NCBI RefSeq assembly: GCF_003096715.1
Contig: NZ_QEOL01000001.1
Location: 248,001 to 312,000, forward strand
Direction: 5' to 3'
DNA: 64,000 nucleotides
Source: Paraburkholderia silvatlantica
Lineage (GTDB): Bacteria; Pseudomonadota; Gammaproteobacteria; Burkholderiales; Burkholderiaceae
Position numbers and translations under genes: made by a program. Below the pieces are notes generated by a model. That model saw only the letters and a list, made by a program, of their open reading frames with translations. It did no database searches and was not told where the DNA came from. Position 1 is the first letter of the stretch, and every line of letters starts with the position of its first letter. Below are positions 1 through 7,743 of this stretch, one piece after another.

Positions 1-528
1 CTTGCTGCGGTCGACGCGGTGTTTTTCCAGCGCCGCGATGAGCAGGAACTCGCCGAGCCCCGAGCGGTTCACCGCGACCTTGCGGCCGGCGAGGTCGGCC
101 ACGGATTGAATGCCACTCGTCTTCTTCACGATGATGGCGGTCGAACGCGGCGAGTACACGTCGAAGCCTGTGAAGACGATGGGGGCGCCGGCCAGCATGG
201 CGGCGAGCGCAGGTGTCGTCGATCCCCAGAAGCCGAAATCCGCGCTGCCGCCCACCACGGCCTGGATCGACGGAGCGTGGTTCGGAAATGGCCCGACCCA
301 TTCGACCTTGATGTTCTTCGCCGCGAGCGATTTCTCGAACACGCCGCGTTGCCTCGCGATGTCGGGCAGGGCGCCGTAGCCCCAGCCAATGCGGACCGTG
401 TCGGTGTTGCGCGTGAGTCTCGCCGGCTGCGCCGCGCGCGCGGGAAGCAGATGCGCGGCGGCGGCGCCGGCCAGCAGTCCGCCCGCCGCGCGCAGAAGCT
501 GGCGGCGAGTCAGTGAAGCATCGTTCAT
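1..528 (-). CDS. Sulfonate/taurine-type ABC transporter substrate-binding protein, 3' end cut by window edge
   Basis: The first 176 residues of a periplasmic solute-binding protein are visible; the rest lies beyond position 1. The N-terminus has a twin-arginine motif (TRRQLL, residues 7-12) before a hydrophobic stretch ending near PARAAQ, so Tat export is likely. The mature part (VRIGWGYG, then a GSADFGFWGSTTPA stretch and SVADLAGRKVAVNRSG) follows the NMT1/SsuA/TauA fold. The start at 528 has GGAAGG about 9 bases upstream. It follows the ssuB-like ATPase by 36 bases on the same strand, so it is probably the last gene, or one of the last, of the ssu operon. Having a second binding protein in one operon suggests a broadened ligand range. 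The ligand cannot be read from sequence. Confidence 0.85.
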   Translation of the reverse strand, partial: MNDASLTRRQLLRAAGGLLAGAAAAHLLPARAAQPARLTRNTDTVRIGWGYGALPDIARQRGVFEKSLAAKNIKVEWVGPFPNHAPSIQAVVGGSADFGFWGSTTPALAAMLAGAPIVFTGFDVYSPRSTAIIVKKTSGIQSVADLAGRKVAVNRSGLGEFLLIAALEKHRVDRSK

Positions 529-564
529 TCGTGGTCCTTCCTTTTGTATGGTGGAGGAGTCGGT

Positions 565-1326
565 TCAGTGGGACTGAACGCCGAGTTCCTCGAGCAGCGT
601 GAGCCGCAAATCTTGCGGTGTGTGGTCTTTGGGATGAAACGAAGCGGCGATGCGCCCGGCGCGCATGACGAGAATGCGGTCGGCGAGCGCGAGCGCCTCG
701 TCGACGTCGTGCGTCACGATGAGCACGCCCGGCGCGTGACGTGCGACCAGTTCCTTGACGAGCCCGTGCATTTTGATGCGCGTAAGCGCATCGAGCGCAG
801 CGAACGGCTCGTCGAGCAACAGCAGCGCGGGTTCGCGCACGAGCGCGCGCGCCAGTGCCACGCGCTGCGCCTGTCCGCCGGAAAGATTGCGCGGCCAGTC
901 GCGCTCGCGGCCCGCCAGGCCGACTTCGGCCAGCGCGCGCGACGCACCGGCGCGACCGATGCTCGACTCGTGACCGAGCGCGACGTTCTCCCACAAGTTG
1001 GCCCAGGGCAGCAAGCGATGCTCCTGAAACACCACGGACGGCCGCTCCGGCGCGCGAATCTGCCCGGCATCCGGCGTATCGAGACCCGCGAGCGCGCGCA
1101 GCAGCGTGGTCTTGCCGCAGCCGCTTTCGCCGAGCAGTGCGACGAATTCGCCTTTGCGGATATCGAGGTCGAGCGCATCGATCACGACACGCGCGCCATA
1201 ACGGCGCTGGAGCCCGCGCACCGAGACGGCCAGCGGCGAGGCGGCGGTTTCGGTTTCGCGGCGGGTAGCGCCTTCAATGACGTCAATGGCGTTTGCGTGA
1301 CCGGACAACGTGGCAGTGACGCTCAT
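565..1326 (-). CDS. ssuB: Aliphatic sulfonate ABC transporter ATP-binding protein
   Basis: This 253-residue ATPase would power sulfonate import at the inner membrane. Walker A is GESGCGKT (66-73), the Q-loop Gln is 101 within VVFQEHRLLPW (typical of SsuB/TauB/NrtD), the signature LSGGQ is 148-152, Walker B LLLLDEP is 168-174 and the switch His is 206. The reading frame stays open far upstream, but the start chosen at 1326 overlaps the permease stop by four bases (ATGA), the usual coupling in these operons. Assignment to SsuB rather than TauB rests on the gene order ssuA-(ssuD)-ssuC-ssuB; the exact substrate is inferred. Confidence 0.9.
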   Translation of the reverse strand: MSVTATLSGHANAIDVIEGATRRETETAASPLAVSVRGLQRRYGARVVIDALDLDIRKGEFVALLGESGCGKTTLLRALAGLDTPDAGQIRAPERPSVVFQEHRLLPWANLWENVALGHESSIGRAGASRALAEVGLAGRERDWPRNLSGGQAQRVALARALVREPALLLLDEPFAALDALTRIKMHGLVKELVARHAPGVLIVTHDVDEALALADRILVMRAGRIAASFHPKDHTPQDLRLTLLEELGVQSH

Positions 1327-2162
1327 GACTTCTCTCCCTTCGCGTAGTTCGCATGCCACGACAGGAAGCGTGCTTCGAGCGAACGGACGAGGGCGTCGGC
1401 GGCGACGCCGATGATCGCGTAAATAATCATGGTCAGCAGGATGACGTTGGTCTGCAGGAATTCGCGGGCGTCCATGGCGAGAAAGCCGATGCCTTTGGTC
1501 GTCGCGAGGGTTTCGGCGATGACGAGCGCGAGCCACGCGTGCGCGAGCGCATACCGCACGCCTGTGAGGATCGCGGGCATCGCGCCGGGCAGAATGATCC
1601 GGCGCACGACAGCGGGCCATTTCATCCCGATCACGCTGGCGAGTTCCATCAGTTTCGGATCGATCTGGCGAATGCCGAGCATCGTGTTGATGTAGATGGG
1701 AAAGAGGACTGCGAGCGCGACGAGAAAAATCTTCGCGACTTCGCCTACGCCAAACCACACGATCACGAGCGGCAGCATTGCGAGAAACGGTATCGCGCGC
1801 ACCATCTGGATCGACCGGTCGATGAGCGCCTGGGCGAGGCGGGAAAAGCCGACCAGCACGCCTAGAACGAGCCCGATTGCACTGCCGATCAGAAAGCCGG
1901 TCAGCGCGCGCAGGAGCGAGACGCCAAGGTGAACGAACAGGTCGCCGTTGCGGGCGAGATTCCACGCCGTCGCCGCGACGCTGCTCGGCGCCGGCAGCAC
2001 TTGTGGCGTGAGCCATCCCACGCGCGCCGCGATCTCCCAGAGCACGAAAATCAGCGCGGGGACAGCCCAGGAGAGCCAGAAGTAAAAGCGGTCCGTCGAA
2101 AGCCGCGAGCCAGCCCGCGACGACGGGACATAGCTGTTTGAAGAAGTGGTTAAGTCAGCCAT
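1323..2162 (-). CDS. ssuC: Aliphatic sulfonate ABC transporter permease
   Basis: This is a 279-residue BPD_transp_1 family permease. After a polar N-terminus of ~28 residues come about six hydrophobic segments, and the cytoplasmic EAA loop reads ELASVIG (173-179) and closes at ILP (190-192), the contact site for the ATPase. The frame continues upstream to 2366, but that part overlaps a decayed monooxygenase gene and is not permease-like. The start at 2162 (MADLTTSSN) fits the normal family length of ~260-280. It is translationally coupled to ssuB by a 4-base overlap and lies 70 bases after the ssuD remnant. Confidence 0.9.
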   Translation of the reverse strand: MADLTTSSNSYVPSSRAGSRLSTDRFYFWLSWAVPALIFVLWEIAARVGWLTPQVLPAPSSVAATAWNLARNGDLFVHLGVSLLRALTGFLIGSAIGLVLGVLVGFSRLAQALIDRSIQMVRAIPFLAMLPLVIVWFGVGEVAKIFLVALAVLFPIYINTMLGIRQIDPKLMELASVIGMKWPAVVRRIILPGAMPAILTGVRYALAHAWLALVIAETLATTKGIGFLAMDAREFLQTNVILLTMIIYAIIGVAADALVRSLEARFLSWHANYAKGEKS

Positions 2163-2232
2163 GTCGGTTCCATCATTGTCTTGAACAGATACAACGGGTG
2201 GTAAAAGCCTTCCGTGCGGGGCGCTGGCATTT

Positions 2233-2370
2233 TCATGCTGCTGCGGCGCGCTGCGCACCGTCTTCCTTCGCGACAGCTGCGATCCATGGCGGATTGACGG
2301 CGGGACCTTTCGCCAAATGGATTTCACTGGCCTTCTGATGACTGACGTAGCCGATGAATTCGACACTCAT
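2233..2370 (-). pseudogene. N-terminal remnant of an LLM-class alkanesulfonate monooxygenase (ssuD-like)
   Basis: Reading down from 2370, a well-spaced AAGGAAC ribosome site precedes an ATG and 45 codons beginning MSVEFIGYVSHQKASEIH, continuing through NPPWIAAVAKEDG and ending at a TGA. That start is the typical N-terminus of a subgroup of luciferase-like (LLM) FMNH2-dependent sulfonate monooxygenases of roughly 350-380 residues, so about 90 percent of the protein is missing. It sits between ssuA and ssuC, exactly where ssuD belongs in the ssuADCB order. The ~70 bases between its stop and ssuC may hold further debris. The start and ribosome site remain intact, so a 45-residue peptide could still be made and may serve only to keep translation moving into ssuC. 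Confidence 0.75.
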
Positions 2371-2450
2371 GACGGGGTTCCTTGAAGATCGCTCAGCGAG
2401 GCGGCGCAAGTGCTTGCGTGAACGGAGAAGTGCGGGTGATGGGAGCCTGT

Positions 2451-3380
2451 TCAGGGCGCGGTCGACGAGAACTGCTTGTCGAAGCTCGGTGCGACGTCGA
2501 TACGCGTTTTGATCACGTCCGCGCGCAGGTAAAGATCGGCGGTGCGCTGCTGTTCGGCGATCACGGCGTCGTCAATCTGCACAGGATGCAGTTGCGCACG
2601 CTGATAGACCGTCTTCAGCACGTCGACAGGCAGGCCCGTCACGCGCGACTGGATCGCCGCGACTTCGTCGGGGTGCGAGAGGGCCCAGCGTTGGCCCGCC
2701 GCCACGCGGCGCAGGAAATCGGCGAGTTCGGCGTGCTTGTCGCGGATCGCCGTATCGGTGGCGGCCTCGAAGCTCAAGCCGGAGGACACGCCCACGCCGT
2801 TCGCGATGCTGCGCGCGTGCTGACGCGCTTCGCTCAGTGCTACGTAAGGGTCCCATGTCGCCCATGCGTCCACATCGCCTGAGACTAACGCCGCCTGTGC
2901 GTCGACGGGCTGCATGTACGACAGGGTCACGTCGGTGAGCTTGATATTCGCACGCTCGAGGGTGGAGACAGCGAGATAGTGACCGATCGACCCGCGTGTC
3001 GTGGCGATGCGCCGGCCTTTGAGGTCGGCCGCGCTGCGGATCGGCGAATTGGCGGGCACGACGATCGCGAGATCGACGGGCGTCGAGCGGGTGGCCGAAA
3101 CCGCGCGGATCTTCGCGCCGGCCGAGTAGGCGAAGATGAGCGGCGCGTCGCCAAGGCCGCCTACGTCGATCGCGCCCGCGTTGAGCGCCTCGCCAAGCGG
3201 CTGCGCGGCGGGGAAATTGAACCATTCGATCCGGTAGGGTACGTCCTTCAACTGACCCGACGCTTCGAGAATGCCGCGCGTCTGCAGTTGCTGGTCGCCG
3301 ACCTTGAGTGTGGCGGCAAATGCCGCAACCGGCAGCATTGCAGCTATAGCGACGAGATAGCGGACATAAGCGCGGCGCAT
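2451..3380 (-). CDS. ssuA: Aliphatic sulfonate ABC transporter substrate-binding protein
   Basis: This is a 309-residue periplasmic protein with a Sec signal peptide (cleavage expected near AAFA-ATL, residue ~22). The mature part has the SsuA pattern: an IEWFNFPAAQPLGEALNAG segment, then DVGGLGDAPLIFAYSAG and an SAADLKGRRIATTRGS loop, followed by DAWATWDPYVA. These are the usual ligand-pocket regions of NMT1/SsuA proteins. As first gene of the ssu operon it is followed by the ssuD remnant, ssuC and ssuB, and a divergent LysR gene lies 168 bases away. The sulfonate assignment is from family and context; which sulfonate is bound is unknown. Confidence 0.9.
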   Translation of the reverse strand: MRRAYVRYLVAIAAMLPVAAFAATLKVGDQQLQTRGILEASGQLKDVPYRIEWFNFPAAQPLGEALNAGAIDVGGLGDAPLIFAYSAGAKIRAVSATRSTPVDLAIVVPANSPIRSAADLKGRRIATTRGSIGHYLAVSTLERANIKLTDVTLSYMQPVDAQAALVSGDVDAWATWDPYVALSEARQHARSIANGVGVSSGLSFEAATDTAIRDKHAELADFLRRVAAGQRWALSHPDEVAAIQSRVTGLPVDVLKTVYQRAQLHPVQIDDAVIAEQQRTADLYLRADVIKTRIDVAPSFDKQFSSTAP

Positions 3381-3436
3381 GAAATATTTCCCGGATAATG
3401 CGTATGACGAGCAGACACGATACGGAGCGCATCCCC

Positions 3437-3458
3437 ATAACGCAAACGCATTGTTCTT
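3437..3458. promoter_or_regulatory. Candidate sulfur-control box in the ssuA/lysR divergent gap
   Basis: The sequence ATAACGCAAACGCATTGTTC lies between the divergent ssuA and LysR genes. It keeps the ATAACG-(A/C)AA-...-ATTGTT arrangement of the stronger blocks at 50258 and 57472, with a shorter spacing, and resembles the box before the encapsulin gene on the opposite strand. It is probably a LysR-type (CysB/SsuR-like or local regulator) site; binding is inferred only from similarity within this window. Confidence 0.4.
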
Positions 3459-3548
3459 CTATGGAAATATGCAGATGGCAAATACGAAGCGGCTTGAACG
3501 GATCGCCGCGAAGACGCTAAGCTACTCGATCATCACAGCGGGACCATC

Positions 3549-4460
3549 ATGAAACTCGACGAGATCGAAGCGTTTGTCGCCGCCGTGCGCAGCGAATCGC
3601 TGAGCCAGGCAGCCGAAAGACTCGAACTGACGCAGCCGGCGGTCACGCGCCGGATCCAGAATTTCGAGGAAGCACTGGGCGTGGCGCTGCTCGATCGCAA
3701 CACCAAACCCATGCGCCCGACGCCGATGGGCCGTACCGTCTACGACCAGTGCCGCGCGATTGTGCGCGAAATCGAAGTGCTGCGGCAACTCGTGAACGAA
3801 GAGGCGCCTCTCGCGGGCGTATTGCGCCTTGGCGTGGCGCAAACGGTCGCGGACATCGCGATGCTCGACGCGCTGCAGTCGCTGCGTCACGCACATCCGG
3901 AGTTGCGCTCGCGCGTGTCCACGGGATGGGGCGCGCCGCTGCTGCAAAAAGTTGAGGACGGCGAACTCGATGCGGCCGTCGTGCTGTTGCCCGCGAATCG
4001 CACGTTGCCCGAGACGCTCGTCGGCGAGTCGCTCGGCTCGCTCAAGCTTGCCGTGGTCGCACAAAAGGGCTTGCTCAAGCGTCGCGCGTACACGCTCGCC
4101 GAATGCCAGTCGCATGGCTGGGTGCTCAATCCAGACGGCTGCGGCTTTCGCGCCGGGCTGCAGCATGCGCTTGCCGCACAAGGGCATGTACTCAGGCTGA
4201 ATCTCGAAACGCTGGGCACGGAATTGCAGCTGGGGCTTGTCGCGGACGGCGTGGGCCTCGGGCTCGTGCCGTACCCGCTCGTCGTGGCGAGCGCGCATTT
4301 CGCTTCGCTGGACGTTGTACAGATCAGCGATTTCAAGCCGGAGATCACCGTGCGAATCGTGCGTTCGCGTGCCATCGGCAAGATGGAGTCCGCGATTGCC
4401 GTGCTCGCGCAGAGCATTGCGCAAAGCGTCAGGTCCGCGAAACTCGCTCGCGCGGCCTGA
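3549..4460 (+). CDS. LysR-family transcriptional regulator next to the ssu operon
   Basis: This 303-residue regulator has an N-terminal winged helix-turn-helix (roughly residues 1-60, with SLSQAAERLELTQPAVTRRIQNFEEALG) and a C-terminal effector-binding domain of the periplasmic-binding fold. It diverges from ssuA with 168 bases between the starts, the classic LysR layout, so it likely controls ssu and itself. GGGA sits before the start at 3549. It does not carry the long features typical of CysB and looks like a local regulator. The effector is unknown. Confidence 0.85.
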   Translation: MKLDEIEAFVAAVRSESLSQAAERLELTQPAVTRRIQNFEEALGVALLDRNTKPMRPTPMGRTVYDQCRAIVREIEVLRQLVNEEAPLAGVLRLGVAQTVADIAMLDALQSLRHAHPELRSRVSTGWGAPLLQKVEDGELDAAVVLLPANRTLPETLVGESLGSLKLAVVAQKGLLKRRAYTLAECQSHGWVLNPDGCGFRAGLQHALAAQGHVLRLNLETLGTELQLGLVADGVGLGLVPYPLVVASAHFASLDVVQISDFKPEITVRIVRSRAIGKMESAIAVLAQSIAQSVRSAKLARAA

Positions 4461-4552
4461 GTGGCGGGAACTGGTCAGGCCAATACTTCGCTCTGCATGG
4501 GCGCGCCGCCGACCGGGCGCTATGAAACGCGCACGCGACCGGCGTGGACTCT

Positions 4553-4570
4553 TCGCGCGCATTCGCGCGA
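4553..4570. terminator. Possible hairpin between convergent genes
   Basis: A perfect 7-base stem (TCGCGCG / CGCGCGA) with a four-base loop lies in the gap between the convergent LysR and cytochrome c genes. There is no clear T-run, so intrinsic termination is only possible. Confidence 0.3.
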
Positions 4571-4612
4571 GCGCTACGCCATCGCAAACGAACCGACGTT
4601 TGTGCGCTCAAC

Positions 4613-5806
4613 TCAATGCACGTAGCCGCCTTTGACGTAACGCACCGGCTCCGCGTCGATGCGCAACAGCAGCGACGTGAGCGGGTCGGTCCTCGTGTGC
4701 GCCACGCGCTCGGCACGGCCGCCGCCCGCCGCGCACAGTAACGTGGCGTTGGCCCATGCGGGGTCGCCCGGCTTTGCCTCGGCTCGCAGCCAGCCATCAC
4801 GATCCGCGATCAGCTGCGAGCCCGCGAAGCGCTGCGCATCGATGCCCGCCATCCCCGCGAACGCATTCCACGCGCCGGGCGTGACGGCTACGCACGACGC
4901 GTCACCGTTGGCCGCCCAACGCGCCGCATCGGACGGCGACGGCAATGCGCCATCGCGGAAAAGCAGCAGTGTCTGCCAGCGCGGGTCTTCGCGCGGCGGC
5001 CCGCCTGTGTCGATGGCCACGGCGCGAAGGCGCTGATTCGCGCGCCAGTCGGCCAGCGGTTTGGCAGGCGCGGCGCCGCAACGCACGTCGAGTGCGGGCA
5101 GGGCGACTGGGACCGGCCAGCCGTCGCCGTCCTGCACGCCGCCGCCCGCCGCCAGCACCTTCAGGTAATCGAGAATGGCCCATGTGTCGGCGTCGGTGAG
5201 GCGCCCGGCGAAGCCGGGCATGGTTTGCGTGCCGTCGTGCGCTTGCATGCCCTGCATCACGCGCCAGAACATCTCGCCGTCCAGCCTGTGACCGAGCAGC
5301 GGGCCGACCACGGTCGGCGGCCAGCGCACGAGCGAGGCGGCGCGCGGGCCGTCGCCGCGGCCCGTGTCGCCGTGGCAGATTGCGCAGTTGCGTGCATAAA
5401 GCGCCGCGCCGTGCGTGACCGCCGCCACCGTGAATGGCGTGGTCTGAAAACTGGTGGGCACGGCGTCGGCGAGCCATAGTGAACTGTCGGGCCACGGGGC
5501 GAACCAGGCCGCGAGCACGGCTGCGCCGAACAGTACGACGCGCAGCCTGCGCCAGAAGAGGCCCGTGATCGCGAGCAGCAGTGCGCTGCCCGTGGCGGCG
5601 AGCGCGAGTGCAAGCTGGCGCGCGACGCCTGCATCGATCAGCAGAATCTCGACAGCGAGCCGCTTCGCCCACGGCCAGGCGGGCTGGCCGTGGCTCTCGC
5701 CCGTGACACCGAGCGCGTGCGCCACGCCGCCGAGTGCGATCTGCGCGGACTCCAACGCACCGAGAAACGGATTGACCCAGGCGTTACCGGAAAGCAGCAC
5801 GGTCAT
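4613..5806 (-). CDS. Membrane-anchored c-type cytochrome in a sulfonate importer operon
   Basis: This 397-residue protein has two hydrophobic segments (about residues 66-84 and 88-106), then a periplasmic domain with one haem c site, CAICH (141-145), and a likely axial Met at 197 in TMPGFAGRLTD. The ~180 residues after the cytochrome domain are not recognised; they include a Cys and the motif RWQTLLLFRDG. It is the last gene of an operon with an ABC binding protein, permease and ATPase, 32 bases after the ATPase stop. A redox role for the imported compound is possible, but I know of no fixed function for this combination. No strong ribosome site is visible, so the start is moderately certain. 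Confidence 0.75.
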   Translation of the reverse strand: MTVLLSGNAWVNPFLGALESAQIALGGVAHALGVTGESHGQPAWPWAKRLAVEILLIDAGVARQLALALAATGSALLLAITGLFWRRLRVVLFGAAVLAAWFAPWPDSSLWLADAVPTSFQTTPFTVAAVTHGAALYARNCAICHGDTGRGDGPRAASLVRWPPTVVGPLLGHRLDGEMFWRVMQGMQAHDGTQTMPGFAGRLTDADTWAILDYLKVLAAGGGVQDGDGWPVPVALPALDVRCGAAPAKPLADWRANQRLRAVAIDTGGPPREDPRWQTLLLFRDGALPSPSDAARWAANGDASCVAVTPGAWNAFAGMAGIDAQRFAGSQLIADRDGWLRAEAKPGDPAWANATLLCAAGGGRAERVAHTRTDPLTSLLLRIDAEPVRYVKGGYVH

Positions 5807-5838
5807 CGCCGCGCGCCGTGTGCACCGTCACGCATGGC

Positions 5839-6645
5839 TTACCAGCTTGCGTCGAGGCCGAGGTGATGCAAGGCTTCGCGGCGTAGCGCGGCAAAGGCCG
5901 GGTCGCCGCGATGGCGCGGATAGGGCAGGTCGACGCGCAGCTCTGCCGCGACGCGCGCAGGTCTCGGGCTGAATACGATGACCCGCTGGGCAAGGAAGAT
6001 CGCCTCCTCCACGTCATGGGTGACGAGCAGGGCAGAGAAGCGATCGCGCTGCCAGAGCTCCACGAGCTCGCTTTGCATCGCAAGACGTGTAAGCGAGTCG
6101 AGCTTGCCGAGCGGCTCGTCGAGCACGAGCAGCCGCGGATCGTTGACGAGCGCGCGGGCCAGCGCCACACGCTGCGACATGCCGCCGGAAAGCTGGTGCG
6201 GAAACGCGTCCGCGAATTCCGTGAGGCCCACGCGCGCGAGCTCGATATCGACGCGCTTGCGCTCGCGCTTGAGCACCCCGAGGGCTTCGAGACCGAGCTC
6301 GACGTTCGCGCGCACGCGCCGCCACGGATAGAGCGTTGGGTCCTGGAACACCACGACACGCGAAGGATCGGGCCGCTCGATGGGCGCGCCGTCCTGCAGG
6401 AGGCTGCCTTGCGTGGCCGGTTCGAGCCCGGCGACGAGGCGCAGCAGCGTGGATTTTCCGCAGCCGCTCGGTCCGAGCAGCGCGACGAATTCGCCCGGGT
6501 CGACCGCCAGGGTGACGTCGTCGAGTACCGGAAGGGGACCCTTTGGGGTATCGAACTGATGGCTCACGCGTTCGACTGCGATGCGCGCGCCCCGGGTGAG
6601 CGGGTCGCGCGAGGGCGTAGCGTGCGCAGCGGCGGCATTTACCAT
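5839..6645 (-). CDS. Sulfonate/taurine-type ABC transporter ATP-binding protein
   Basis: A 268-residue importer ATPase. Walker A GPSGCGKS (58-65), Q-loop Gln 101 in VVFQDPTLYPWRRV, signature LSGGM (152-156), Walker B LVLDEP (173-178) and switch His 210 are all present. The start at 6645 overlaps the permease stop by seven bases; the longer open frame upstream is only the permease gene in another frame. Members of the SsuB/TauB/NrtD group share the same Q-loop style. It works with the permease at 6639 and binding protein at 7744. Confidence 0.88.
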   Translation of the reverse strand: MVNAAAAHATPSRDPLTRGARIAVERVSHQFDTPKGPLPVLDDVTLAVDPGEFVALLGPSGCGKSTLLRLVAGLEPATQGSLLQDGAPIERPDPSRVVVFQDPTLYPWRRVRANVELGLEALGVLKRERKRVDIELARVGLTEFADAFPHQLSGGMSQRVALARALVNDPRLLVLDEPLGKLDSLTRLAMQSELVELWQRDRFSALLVTHDVEEAIFLAQRVIVFSPRPARVAAELRVDLPYPRHRGDPAFAALRREALHHLGLDASW

Positions 6646-7739
6646 TTGACGGTTCCTTTTTGCCACACGAGCGTGCGGTCGCGTACGAGGAAGAGCAGGC
6701 TGATGAGGCCCGAAAACAGGATGGCCATCACGAGCAGCGCGGCGTACATGTTCGAGTACGAGGCCCATCCCTGCGCCCACGTGAGGTACCAGCCGAGACC
6801 CGACTTGACGCCCATCATCTCGGCCGTCACGAGCACGGTGAACGAGGCGCTCAATCCCATGAAGAGGCCGACGAAGACCTGCGGGAGCGCGGCCGGAATC
6901 GCGACGCGCAGCACGAGGAAGCGCGGGCTCGCGCCCAGCGTGCGCGCCACGTCGTAATACGCTTTGTTGACGCTCGCGACGCCCGACCACGTGAGCACGG
7001 TAACGGGAAACGCGGTGGCGAGCGCGACGAGGAAGATGGCGGCGGAGCGGCTCGACGGGAAAATGTAGAACGCGAGCGGCAAAAGCGCCGTGGCGGGCAC
7101 GGGGCCGAGTACGCGCAAGACGGGATGCACCCAGTAACCCACCGCGCGCGACCAGCCGATCGATACGCCGACAAGAAAGCCGACCACGCCGCCGTAGAGA
7201 AAGCCGGCGGCGAGCAGGCCGAGCGAATGGACCACGCAATCGGCGAGGCGCGCCCAGTCATCGTGATAAACCTCGATGAGCGCCTGTGGCGGCGCGAAGA
7301 ACGGCGTGGGCAGGACCGCGGTTTTCGCCGTGAGGATTTCCCAGAGCGTGAAGGCGAGGGGCAGGGCGACGAGCCACGGCCCGGCCTTTCTCAGGCCGCG
7401 CAGCGCGGGCCGCAGCCGGATGCTGGCTCGCTCGATGGCGGGCAGCGTCAAGGCGATGAGCGCGATCCATGCCGCGACGACCCAGGCGGCCGCGCCGAGT
7501 TCGGCGGTATACGCCCAATCGGAGAAGCCGGTGATATGGTTCGGCCACAGCCGCGTGACAGCGCCGAACACGGCCCATGACGCCGCCACCGCGAGACCGG
7601 TGTACCACACGGGTGTCCGTTCCGGTGTACGGGTGCGGCGCAGATCGAGATTGGCGAAACGCTGGCCGGCGCCGTCGCCGGGTTCGAGCGTGTCGCCGAC
7701 GCTGGCACGGGCCAGCGTCGTCTGTTCGAGCGAGGACAT
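6639..7739 (-). CDS. ABC transporter permease with extended N-terminus (NMT1/SsuC/TauC type)
   Basis: At 366 residues this permease is ~100 longer than usual. The extra N-terminal region carries two additional hydrophobic segments (about residues 46-64 and 82-100) before the normal BPD_transp_1 core. The EAA loop reads DVARTLGASPRFLVLRVAIP, with the conserved Gly and closing Pro. The gene follows the binding-protein stop by four bases and overlaps the ATPase start, so the three genes are co-translated. The added segments may anchor a partner, possibly the operon's cytochrome; that is speculation. Confidence 0.85.
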   Translation of the reverse strand: MSSLEQTTLARASVGDTLEPGDGAGQRFANLDLRRTRTPERTPVWYTGLAVAASWAVFGAVTRLWPNHITGFSDWAYTAELGAAAWVVAAWIALIALTLPAIERASIRLRPALRGLRKAGPWLVALPLAFTLWEILTAKTAVLPTPFFAPPQALIEVYHDDWARLADCVVHSLGLLAAGFLYGGVVGFLVGVSIGWSRAVGYWVHPVLRVLGPVPATALLPLAFYIFPSSRSAAIFLVALATAFPVTVLTWSGVASVNKAYYDVARTLGASPRFLVLRVAIPAALPQVFVGLFMGLSASFTVLVTAEMMGVKSGLGWYLTWAQGWASYSNMYAALLVMAILFSGLISLLFLVRDRTLVWQKGTVKW

Positions 7740-7743
7740 CGCG

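Noticed and set aside
565..2016. 483-codon minus-strand frame covering ssuB and part of ssuC
   Set aside because: Only the last 253 codons are ATPase; the upstream part is the permease gene read in another frame.
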